From: Narthecium ossifragum
Taxonomy: Eukaryota; Streptophyta; Magnoliopsida; Dioscoreales; Nartheciaceae
Assembly: GCA_963920575.1 (NCBI GenBank)
Contig: OY986973.1
Coordinates: 16,974,062 to 17,038,061 of the forward strand
DNA: 64,000 nucleotides
Reading direction: 5' to 3'
Below are positions 11,808 to 21,953 of the stretch, in pieces. The notes beneath the pieces were generated by a model. It had not been told where the DNA came from. It worked only from the letters and a program-made list of their open reading frames with translations, and did not search any database. Made by a program: the position numbers and the translations under genes. Within the stretch, counting starts at the first letter, position 1. Each line of letters begins with the position of its first letter.

Positions 11808-12930
11808 CTTTCACCCGCTCCTGATTGACACCATCTTGAAGCAGAGGATCGGAAGCAGAGACGTCAGTAGATGGCCATTCAATAACTCCGGGATGGTAAC
11901 CTCTGCTTCTGCGTACCTTGCACAGAGGCAGGAGGAATCGAGATCGAACAGAACAGAACAGGGATGGATGACACTTGGTCTGGGGTGTGGAGATCGCCGG
12001 CTGGCCCAAGGATGAGGCACTTCCTTTGGCGAGCTGTTCATGGTAAACTACCGGTTCGTGAGGCTCTGTGGAGGTTACGCATGTCTTCTGAAATCGAGTG
12101 CCCGAGATGCCAAGGAGAGCCTGAAACAGTCAAACATGCCATCTTTGGGTGTCAATTCTTCTTCAGTGTCTTCTCTTTGATCGCTAGAAAGGAGAAGCTG
12201 GTCCTTCCTCCGTGGAACTTTGAGGATTTCTGTAGGGCTCTGTTTGAGAACGGAACCAAGAAGATCAAGACATATCTGGCTTATGGTATGTGGATTATCT
12301 GGAAGGATAGAAACTCCATCGTTTTCGGAGAGAAGGGGGATTCGGCTGAGGCAATTGCTTGCAGAATCATTAGGCTCGTGAAGGAGTTCATGGGTCAAAA
12401 GGACAGGGGATCATCCACGGCTTCTGTTCATACCACCGGCTCCGGCGTTGTTGTGATCCAGACGGACGCTTCTGCCGACCCATTGTCCAAGACTGCCGCT
12501 ATAGGGGTTGTTGCCTTGGTGGAGGATCGGACGGCAGCCTGGGCTTGGGCTACACCAGTCCAGTCGGGATCGATACTTGAAGCTGAGATGCTAGCCATTC
12601 TAGAGGCGATGAGAAGGGCGAAGATCCTTGGGCTTAGAAAATTAGTAATTGAGACTGACTCACTGATAGCGGTCCGGATCCTGAATGTGTTAGGCGGATG
12701 GCCCCCTGATCTCGAAAGGTTAGCGAAGAGCATTTGGTTGCATGTTCTTCTCTTTGAATCTGTATTGTTTCTGTTTATCTCTAGAGGTAGTAATGCGAGA
12801 GCCGATGGTGTTGCTCAAGCATGTCGCAGGACCGGGATTGTCTTAGACTGGACCTGTTAGCCAGGGTATCCTACTTGATGTTGTGAGTCTGTACTTTCTA
12901 GCCATTTGGCTCATCTAATCAAAAAAAAAA
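11808..12930 (+). mobile_element. 5'-truncated LINE (L1-type) insertion with 10-bp TSD
   Basis: ATCCTATCAA occurs at 11798-11807 and again at 12931-12940, directly after a run of ten A (12921-12930). A poly(A) tail plus matching flanks is the signature of target-primed LINE insertion. Only the last about 1.1 kb of the element was copied: the end of ORF2 and the short 3' UTR. Confidence 0.88.
11964..12860 (+). pseudogene. LINE ORF2 C-terminus: zf-RVT and RNase H-like domains
   Basis: The open frame of 298 residues starts within the element. Residues about 15-55 hold the zf-RVT segment (FLWRAVHGKLPVREAL, then CPRC...KHAIFGC). Residues about 153-285 form an RNase H fold (VVIQTDASAD, EAEMLAILEA, IETDS, SRGSNARADGVA), the plant L1 RVT_3-type domain. 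The reverse transcriptase and endonuclease are absent because of 5' truncation. Upstream of 11964 the family sequence (WPFNNSG...) continues in another frame, so a frameshift is also present. The first ATG is not a natural start and no function is expected. Confidence 0.85.
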
Positions 12931-12940
12931 ATCCTATCAA

Positions 12941-13099
12941 ACAGCTAAAGTTATCTCCTTTTGTTATATGGTTTATAATCTAACAATGAACGGTGAGGGT
13001 GGAGTTAGTGGGGGGAAGGTAGCAGAATGAGAGAGGGGTTTGGGGCGATTATTGGAATTAAGAGAACCATGCATGTGGTAAGGGGGGCCACTAATATCA
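12941..13099. other. Short intergenic spacer
   Basis: Between the LINE and the Cassandra element; its last five bases (TATCA, 13095-13099) are the target duplication of the latter. Confidence 0.6.
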
Positions 13100-13897
13100 T
13101 GTAACGCCCCGGCCCGCGGGCTCCCGGTCCGACCAGGATCCACCCGAGGGCCCCCACCCGACACAATATTGTCCGCTTTTGGCTCACCGCAGCCGATCGA
13201 TCGATAAACCCACCGATCGATCGGACTTCCCGGGAGGTCACCCCTCCCAAACCTACTCCAGCCCAAGCACGCTTAACACTGGAGTTTTTCTGCGATTCAT
13301 TGCCAGCACGGCTTTAAAATGCGTTGTGTCTATTAAGGGCTTATATCGAACCCCGGACCATACCCAGGCGTTGTGGGATTGCTTACTCGGCTACCCGACT
13401 CAGCCCGGCCCGGCTACCCGACTCAGCCCGGCCCTCTAGGCGCAGGCATCTTGTCCCACGGTAGACCCAGCGGGCCTCACAATCCACCCCCCTCAGAGGC
13501 CCAGCGTCCTCGCTGGCACAATTTTCGGCTGGGAACCGGCTCTGATACCATACTGTATGGCCCCGGCCCTCCACTGGGCCCCGCCCCGCCACAATATTGT
13601 CTGCTTTTGGCTCACCGCAGCCGATCGATCGATAAACCCACCGATCGATCGGACTTTCCGGGAGGTCACCCCTCCCAAACCTACTCCAGCCCAAGCACGC
13701 TTAACACTGGAGTTTTTCTGCGGTTCATTGCCAGCACGGCTTTAAAACGCGTTGTGTCTATTAAGGGCTTACTATATACTTATATCGAACCCCGGACCAT
13801 ACCCAGGCGTTGTGGGATTGCTTACCCGGCTACCCGACTCAGCCCGGCCCTCCAGGCGCAGGCATCTTGTCCCACGGTAGACCTAGCGGGCCTCACA
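13100..13897 (-). mobile_element. Complete Cassandra-type TRIM, 5-bp TSD TATCA
   Basis: Minus-sense terminal-repeat retrotransposon in miniature. The 5' LTR is 13897-13554 (344 bp) and the 3' LTR 13481-13100 (382 bp), both TG...CA. The internal region is only 72 bp, with a tRNA-iMet primer site TGGTATCAGAGC (13550-13539) and a purine-rich tract just before the 3' LTR. TATCA flanks both sides (13095-13099 and 13898-13902). Each LTR carries the 3' half of a 5S rRNA gene, the hallmark of Cassandra. The longer LTR has a 23-bp tandem duplication. No protein is encoded, so it must move with enzymes from other elements. Confidence 0.93.
13651..13712 (-). promoter_or_regulatory. 5S rRNA-derived Pol III promoter segment in Cassandra 5' LTR
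   Basis: On the minus strand GTTAAGCGTGCTTGGGC matches the 5S A-box region, and GGGTGACCTCCCGG followed by AAGTCC matches the C-box region. A copy lies at 13223-13284 in the other LTR. It is bordered by the palindromes CCGATCGATCGG, a motif seen in many LTRs of this window. It is not a 5S gene: only the internal-promoter half is present. Confidence 0.85.
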
Positions 13898-14589
13898 TAT
13901 CATATAATCTTATGAAAACATGTGAGATATATAAAAAAAAGCCCCTTTATGTCTCACAATATGATTTAATCATGTTGTCGTATTGGTATGCATTGGATTC
14001 TGTCGCGACCTCGACTATGACACTCTACGCATAACCGTGGGGGGTCGGCCTATTTTGTCTTTAGATTCAACCCAGATTAAGTTATATCTGAAGGAGTAAA
14101 AATACTCGTGTGATTTAAGGTTAGGGTTTAGTATAAGACATATTAGAGCGGGTGTGAGATTGAGAGATTGTAGCCCATGTTTTCGTAATGAAAAATGACA
14201 ATCTCTCTCCTCCATTGATGTAGGCAATTTTATATCTTCTGTCTCTGTGTCATCTTTCTCTTTCGTACTCTTTTCATGTGTTTTTTGTGTGATTGTCATC
14301 GCTACCACGGTGTTTATCTCCAATCAATCCTGTAAATACAAACGTTTTATTTCATATAACACCTTCCTTTCTAACATAAAACTTAAACATAATATATAAA
14401 AGAAAAAATCACACGATTAAGTTGTGAAATAATTAACAAAAATGTCTCTAGGCACTAGTAAAAAAGTTTAAAAAGTACATAGATACAACAAAATATTGCT
14501 TGAAATAGTTTCTTTATATATATATAGTTGCAGTAAACTTATCCGAATGAATTAAATTAAACAAACCTATATTTTCAAGGGGTTGGATG
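13898..14589. other. Intergenic, nothing recognised
   Basis: AT-rich sequence between Cassandra and the copia element; no gene or repeat identified. Confidence 0.5.
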
Positions 14590-17500
14590 TGCTGTTTATT
14601 GGCTCATTTTCCAATACGGGATTGGTTTTAAAAAGGGCATCAAGAGCACAAGTTGAAAAATCGGATCAATCCTCGGACTGTTTGGATTGATCGGTTTTCT
14701 GTATTTCAAAAGGCAAGTTTTGAGGGGATCAATCCGCCCAGGCGCCCATGAAAAACGGATTGATCCCAACGTCGCTGATGTGGCGTAATGGATGACTCAG
14801 ATTAATGAGGGTTTTGGAGATATGTTTTAGGGCTTGGTCTTCTTCCTTTTGACCTTTAGAGAGATAGGAGTTTTGCAACCCTAAATCTTTAGGATATGAG
14901 AGATTAGGGATTTGGGAGAGAAGTTTTGTACTTGTAACCCTCCTTCATCTTGATAATGGATTGATCATCGTACCTCCCGTGGATGTAAATTATTGCCGAA
15001 CCACGTAGATCCTCATGGTTTTGGTATGCTCTTTATTTTTTCTCTCCCTCTATTCTTTTCAATTAATGTTTGGATTTGTTGGTTTTGTTTTTCCTTCTCG
15101 ATTGTTGGTGGATTTTGCATTGGGTGTGTCTTCCGGCACAACAAGTGGTATCAGAGTCAGGTTCAGATCTGGGCATTGGAATTGATCAACCATCCACATC
15201 GAGGAGATGTCTGAGGATTCATCTTCGAAGTTGACACCGTCAGGGTCTTCGAAATCTACACCGGCAACCAGATCTACAGTTTCGAATACAAAGTTCGACA
15301 TAGAAAATTTGATGGAACTAACAACTTTGGTATGTAGTAGTGCAAGGTCTTGGATGTCTTGTTCCAGCAAGAACTAGATATAGCATTGGAAGAGAAGCCC
15401 GATGAGATGTCAGATGAAGATTAGATGAAAATAAATTGTATGGCTTTTGGTACTATTAGGCTTTGTTTGGTCAGAGATTAGAAATATTTTGTAATGAGGG
15501 AGACTTCAGCGAAAGAGTTATGGAAGAAATTGGAAGACAAGTTTATGACAAAAAGTATTGAGAATCGGCTTTATCTGAAGAATATGCTCTTCTGTTTCCA
15601 ATACAAAGCAGGTAATTCCATGTTTGAGCATCTGAATGATTGTAATAAGATACTTGCTGATCTACAAAATTTAGAACTTAAAATTCCAATGAAGACAAAG
15701 CTCTTATGTTGTTAAATTCATTACCTTATTCTTATGAGCACTTGACTACTACTTTGTTGTATGGGAAAAGTGAGATCAAGTATCAAGATCTTGTTAATGC
15801 CTTGATAAATAATGAGTATTGAAAGTTGGACAAGCAGGTTCATCGAGATTCAGCCTCAGAAACTTTGACATTGAGAGGTAGATCAAAGAAGAAGAAATTT
15901 GGTAAGCATGGCAAGACCTGATCAAAGTCGTGAGGTTCATCGGTTGAAAGGAAATTTCCTGCGAAGGATGAGTGTTCCTATTGTCATGATAAAGGGCATT
16001 GGAAGAAAGATTGTCCAGTTTTGATGAAGAACAATGACATGAAAAATTCAAAATTAAATGTCGCACACTCAGATGATGAAGATTCGGGTTGCACCTATCA
16101 TACGTGTCTGAATAGGAATTGGTTTTCCAGCTTTGAGGAGTTGGATGGTGGAGTAGTCTATATGGGCAATGATAACGCCTGTATGACGAAAGGGATAAGT
16201 AAAATCCGATTTGAGATGCATGATGGAATAGTCAAAGAGTTAACAAAAGTTCGGTACGTTCCGGATTTGAAGAAAAATCCCATCTCATTGAGTGTTTTGG
16301 AATCTAAAGGCTTCACAGTTACAATGAAAGGTGGAGTTCTTAAGGTTGTTTCGGGTGCTCTTGTTGTGATGAAAGGAATTAGAAGGAAACATTTGTATTT
16401 CCTACAGGCAAGCACTATAGTATAGGTGGAGTAGCAGTTGTTTCATAAAATTCTGAGGTAGAAGATACCACAAACAATGGCATATGTGATTGGAACATGC
16501 ATAAGAAAAAGCTTTAAATGGATTGATGATGCAAGGTCTCTTAAAAGGAGGAAATACATGCAAACTTAGTTTATGTGAGCACTATGTTTTGGTCAAACAA
16601 ACTAGAGTAAAGTTTGGCACTGTAGTTCATCAAACTCAAGGTATTTTGGATTATATATACACACAGATGTTTGGGGTCATGCTAAGACAACATCTTTGAG
16701 AGGTATTCATTGGTTTGTTTCGTTTGTTGATGATTATTCTAGAAGAATTTGGGTCTATCCTATGCTGCATAAGGGTGAAGTGTTATTTACTTTCTTGAAG
16801 CGAAACAAGATGATAGAAACCCAAACTGGTAGGAAAATTAAGTGTCCTAGATTAGATAATGGTGGTGAGTTCAAATCAAATCATTTCTTGAAGCTATGTG
16901 AGGATGAGGGCATAGTTAGACACTTAACTGTTAGGGAGAACAAAATGTGATAGCAGAACGTATGAACCATATTTTAGTGGAGAAAATACGGTGTATATTG
17001 TCTAATGCTGGCTTGAGCAAAGAATTTTGGGCTGAAGCACTGTCATATGCATGTCATCTCATCAACAGATTACCCGTAACTACAAATGAGGGAAAAACTC
17101 CACTTGAGGTATGGTCTAGACATCTTGCTACAGATTATGATTCTTTCCATATATTTGGTTGTTCTGCATATTATAATGTCATGGAAAGCAAGCTAGATCC
17201 TAAAGCCAAGAAAGCAATATTTTTTGACTTTAAGACTGGCGTGAAAGGATATAGGCTTTGGTGCCTTAAGTAAAAAAAGGTTATTTTTAGCACGGATGTT
17301 AAATTTGATGAGCTCTCAATGTTGAAAGAGAATCTGCAGAGCTCTCGGGAGGAGAGTACTAGTAGGTGTGTTTCACAGCAGGTGGAGTTTGAGGCTCCAG
17401 TTGTTTCAATGAAGAATAATAGCAGACATGTTCTGAATGAGGGATCAAGTTCAGATGAGGAGGAGACTCAGAAGGTTTCACAGCAATAAGACTCAATTGT

Positions 17501-18010
17501 AGCCAATAGACCAAGAAGAGAGATTCGAAAGCCTGCGAGGTATACTGACTTTATAGCATATACACTTCCAGTTATTGAAAGATGATATTCCATCTACTTA
17601 CATAGAAGTAGTGAAGAGTTCTAATAAAGTAGAATGGAAGAAGGCTATGGTGTGTACAAGGCCCGATATTTCACAGGCAGTTAATATGGTGAGCAGGTAC
17701 ATGCATGATCTAGGTAAAAAGCATTGGCAAGTAGTGAAATAGATCTCACGGTATATCTCAGGTACTGTGAATGTTGGTTTGATGTTTGGACATGATGATC
17801 AGCTGGGTTGTCATATATTTGGATATGTGAATTCAGATTATGCTGGTGATTTGGATAAGCGCAGGTTAACTACATGGTATATTTTTACTCTTGCTAGAGG
17901 GCTAGTGAGTTGGAAGTCGACTTTACAGTCTACAGTTGATTTGTCTACTACGGAGGCAGAGTACATGGCAATGATAGAAGCCATTACAAAGGCTATTTGG
18001 TTACATGGAT
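14590..18010 (+). mobile_element. Decayed Ty1/copia element, 5' LTR plus internal part
   Basis: The LTR ends CTTCCGGCACAACA at 15143 and is followed by the tRNA-iMet primer site TGGTATCAGAG (15146-15156). The LTR start is not certain (about 14590). The LTR holds paired GGATCAATCC/GGATTGATCC words (14664-14770), a variant of the palindromes seen in the other LTRs. The coding part is full of stops and lacks most of the reverse transcriptase. The 3' LTR was not found; the element is cut at 18010 by a solo LTR, and the sequence beyond that does not continue copia protein. Confidence 0.8.
15207..18010 (+). pseudogene. copia gag-pol remnant, reverse transcriptase deleted
   Basis: In order: gag start at 15207 (MSEDSSSK), gag body 15490-15830, zinc knuckle CSYCHDKGHWKKDC (15973-16014), protease-region remnant 16080-16425, integrase core about 16660-17273 (FVDDYSRRIWVYP, then RLDNGGEF), a linker, and RNase H 17650-18010 (DLSTTEAEYMA). 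At about 17650 the beginning of the reverse transcriptase (VEWKKAM) is fused to its very end (CTRPDISQAV), so roughly the whole catalytic domain is missing. Several frameshifts and in-frame stops are present. Non-functional. Confidence 0.85.
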
Positions 18011-19693
18011 TGATAACGCGTGAAAAGTGCACAAATTGCCCCTTTAACTAGGTATTGTTAGTCTCCGAGCAATGCTATTTTGATTGTCTTTTCCCCATTT
18101 CAGGCATAAGGACCCTCAGCGAAGATTAGATCAAGTTTGGTGCTAAAATGAACAAATAAAGAACCTGCGAAGTCAAAGGAGCAAAGGTGGGCCATCTTTG
18201 AAGATTAAACTGTACCTTCTTAGGACGAACTAGATGATGCGCTATATATGGTTGGAAAGCTCTTGAAATCTAGATTCCAGAACTTTTTACGGTTTGTGAT
18301 TTGGAGTTTCCTAGAGGAAGATATGCTATTTTTAGTACAAAGGCGCAGGAAAGAAGCTTCGGAAGAAGGAGATCGATCCGCTTCCCAAAGGGGATCGATC
18401 CCTTTGGCGCTGCGGGAAAAATAAAAGGAAACTGACTAATCCGAGTTAGGTTTGTCTTAGGCTATAAATAGCCTTCTTTGGGGGCGTTTTGGCAGCCTTT
18501 CATGGCCGAATTTTGTTTATCTCTTAGGGTTTCTCTTAATTTCTGTTTCACAAATTAGGTTAGATCTTTGGTGGAAGATCCATGGGTGGAGCGCGGCGAC
18601 AACCTTCATCGACGGATCTCCTTCCTAAGATGAGTAACTAAACCCTAACCTAGGGATTTCTATGATGTAATAAGGAATATTTCTAAGGTTTTCTATGGAT
18701 TATGAGTCGTAAATCATACTTTGATGGTTGAATGGATTGATTTATATTTTCTTTATATCTATTGGTGTTGATTTATATTATGGATGAATGATTTGTTCCT
18801 ATATGCCCTAGAATTCGGCCTGTCTTTCCTCGGTTTTTCCGTGGTTGTACAACCAGAATCTTTGAAAACTCAAAATACAAAAGTTGTAGATCTCTTCCTT
18901 AGCTTTCCACCGAATCTTGAATCATCTCATTTCGAGTTCGGATTTGAAAGTTACGCAGAGATTACAATCGCTGGTTTTGAGTATAGCATGTTAGGGCTTG
19001 AGATTAGGGATCCTCGTCAAACATCTATGCTAGGACCATGAATGTGAGGATTTCCTTCTCGTGATTAAAGGCCTTGTAATGCTAGGACCATTACACATAA
19101 TGCGAACCATTATGACAGCTTTTTAATCCGTTATTCATCTTCATTCAAAATTAGGGATTTCGTATGTGCTAGTACCACTACGCTAGTGCCAGAACCACTA
19201 GGGTAACTCTAATCCTTGATACATTCTATTAGGCGATCTCAAGGTGCCAGAACCATCTTGATTACTTACCAATATCCATTCTTGATATTACCCTCAACGT
19301 AGGTCTTTATTGATCTTCGTTGAGCGGTAGGAGTTCTAGCCATTCTCCTATCGACTATATGAACTATCTGAGTTGATTTATTCGCTCTTATCTTAGGAAT
19401 ACCTAGTAAGTTCTTTATTATTGATTAGATTTCCTTGGCATTATCTTATCTTTCATTAGTTATTCGTTTTCTTATCTTTTTAGTTTAGTTCTAGATAAAA
19501 TCCAAAAGATTATCTTTTTCCCATCTCCTTGGCTAGGAATTATACCTAGTATACGACTTAAACCATTAGTTCCCTATGGATTCGACTCGGACTCATTGCT
19601 ATCTACCAATAAAGTAGTTAGTTAGTAATTCGGATTATAAATTTCTAATTTTGGCGTACTTGTTAAGACCACGACACTTTTCAAGGCGTGTCA
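18011..19693 (+). mobile_element. Solo LTR D (Tat/Athila-like), perfect TSD TGGAT
   Basis: It starts TGATAACGCGTGAAAAGTGC and ends CTTTTCAAGGCGTGTCA (1683 bp). TGGAT occurs at 18006-18010 and 19694-19698. Ends and layout match LTR B of this window (TGATAAGACTTGAAAAGTGC...). It carries AGATCGATCCG and GGGATCGATCCC at 18370-18408 and a TATA box GGCTATAAATAGCC near 18460. No internal region remains, so it arose by LTR-LTR recombination. Confidence 0.9.
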
Positions 19694-19961
19694 TGGATTG
19701 ATCCCTAAAATTAAATTTTCCCAGAAAGTTGGATACCTTTTTTTTAAATTTTCAGAGGATTACAAGAAACTGATCACTAAAATTTTAGCGTTAATTGGTG
19801 TTTAGGCCTCTGATAAGGAAATATTTGCCCAGAAAGTTGGATACCTTTTTTTAAAGGCATTTAGGCCCTAATACCTTTTTTATTACTAAAATGCCCTTCT
19901 AAGATTCCCAACATATCTTCCCTTCCCAATGACTGTTCGTATTCCAGTGACTGTTCATATT

Positions 19962-21290
19962 CCCAGTGAAAGTAACTACCAAAAAATCTGGAAAATAACT
20001 ACCAAAAAAATTGAAAAGTTACTACAAAAAAATTAGAAAGTAACTACCAAAAATAGCAAAATTGTGGCGGAAAGTAACTCTTCTTTCACGTCAAAAATAG
20101 CAAAATTATGACGGAAAGTTACTTTCCAGTTTTTTTTGTAGTTACTTTTCAGTTTTTTGGGGGGGAAATTCGCTTTCCAATATTTTGGTAGTTACTTTCC
20201 GCCACAATTTTGGTATTTTTGGTGGTTACTTTCCAGTTTTTTTGAAAAATAACTTGTAACAATTATGAAAATCATGGTAAGTTACTTTCCACAGTACTAA
20301 TATCTGAAATATGGAAAATAACTTGTAATAATTATGGAAGTTTAATTTAAAAAGTAACTCTCAATTTAATTTCCACGATTTCATTGACAACTCAGGTTAC
20401 ATTCCACAAAATCATGGTAAGTTACTTTCTACAAAATCTTGATAAGTTAGTTCCTACAAATTACTTTCCATCAGTTACTTCCACCACCAAAGTTACTTTC
20501 CACCAATAATATGTTAAAAAATCAGCTAAAATAAGGAAAATATGGGGAAAAATAACACATTTTTTTGTACTAACATCTGGAATATGTAAAATAACTTGTA
20601 ATAATTGTGGAAAGTAACTCAAGTTACAAATTACTTTCCGCTAGTTACTTTCCACCACCAAAGTTACTTTTCGTCCTTAAAGCGATTGTTCTTGAAATGG
20701 GTCACCACGATCTCCTCGAAGGAGTCCGCATCCGGCTCGAGCCCTTCGTCCACCATTCGGTTTCAAACCTTGGACGCCGTCACTAGATCGCCGCACTTGC
20801 AGAACCAAGGTACCTATACATCTCCTTTGGGGGAAATTCACTTTCCAATATTTTGGTAGTTACTTTTTCGCCACAATTTTGGTATTTTTGGTAGTTACTT
20901 TCGAGTTTTTTTGGAAAATAAGTTGTAACAATTATGGAAATTATGGTAAGTTACTTTCCACAGTACTAATGGAAATTAACTTCAGTTATTTTCCACAATT
21001 ATTACATTACTATCCACATTTATTACAAGTTACATTCCATATTGTAGATGTTAGTACTGTGGAAAGTAACTTACAACGAGTGGAAAGTAACTTGGGTTAT
21101 CGATGATGAAATCATGGAAATTAACTTGCCAGATTAAACTAATGGAAAGTAACTGGAGTTACTTTCCATAATTATTGCATTATTATCCACAATTATTACA
21201 AGTTACTTTCCATAAAGCAGATGGAAAGTAATTTGAGTTCTCGATGTTGAACTCGTGGAAAGTAACTCAAGTTACTTTCCAAATTACTTT
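19962..21290. repeat. Dispersed AGTTACTTTCC / GGAAAGTAACT motif array
   Basis: The 11-base word AGTTACTTTCC, its reverse complement and close variants recur more than thirty times by eye, in both orientations, with irregular AT-rich spacers. This is not a simple tandem satellite. It resembles the subterminal binding-site arrays of some DNA transposons. The array lies just inside the left end of the probable MULE and has no counterpart at the right end. Confidence 0.75.
20672..20809 (-). pseudogene. Captured pentatricopeptide-repeat (PPR) gene fragment
   Basis: About 46 minus-strand codons read WFCKCGDLVTASKV, stop, NRMVDEGLEPDADSFEEIV and onward. The GDL...A...MV..GLEPD..SF pattern is that of P-class PPR motifs. 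It has an in-frame stop and no flanking PPR repeats. It is embedded in the AGTTACTTTCC array, and its GC content differs sharply from the AT-rich surroundings, as expected for a transposon-captured exon piece. Confidence 0.6.
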
Positions 21291-21953
21291 TCTATTTTTT
21301 CCCTTTATTTCTTGAATTTTACTGGTTACTATCCTTTTTTCCCATTATTTCCTCTATTTTACACGAATTTTCTCCTTATTTCCAATATTTTTCTGATTTT
21401 CTTTAATTTCCTCTCTCATTTTAAGAAAATGATGATATGATGGCTGACAACTCGCCGGAGGTTGATCGCCGTCGAGGAGGGCTCGTTAGAGGTCCGGATC
21501 GACGGAGGAGAAGTCGTTGGGTTCTTTAGAGTCAATCCACCAGAGTGGATTGAGCTGTTAGTCGACGGGTCCGGCGGATCTAGGAGGGGCGGTGTCGCGC
21601 CCCGACCCGCGAAGGCCTAACCGAGCCGGGCGACGCGAACCGGAACCTCACTAATTGCGGAATAATTTGGCGAGGGTTCCCTTTAATCTATTAGTCTTCC
21701 TAAACAATTCATAAGCACCCTTATTTAACAACAATTCCAAACCTCAATAATATAATAAAATAAATTCAAATCCTCAAAAGGGTTAACATTTATACAACAT
21801 ACTCTCATAGGAGATTATCTAACAAAAACGGTACAGACAATGATCACTGCTCCTCAAGCACCGCTAGACGCCGCCACGCCACCAAACACCTGCCCGATAG
21901 GGGCCACCAAAGAAGAGCTAACGCCTGCACCTACAAAACGCAGCCCGGGTAGC

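Noticed and set aside
13223..13284. 5S rRNA gene
   Set aside because: Only the 3' half of 5S is present, twice, inside TG...CA LTRs with a target duplication; it is the Cassandra LTR promoter.
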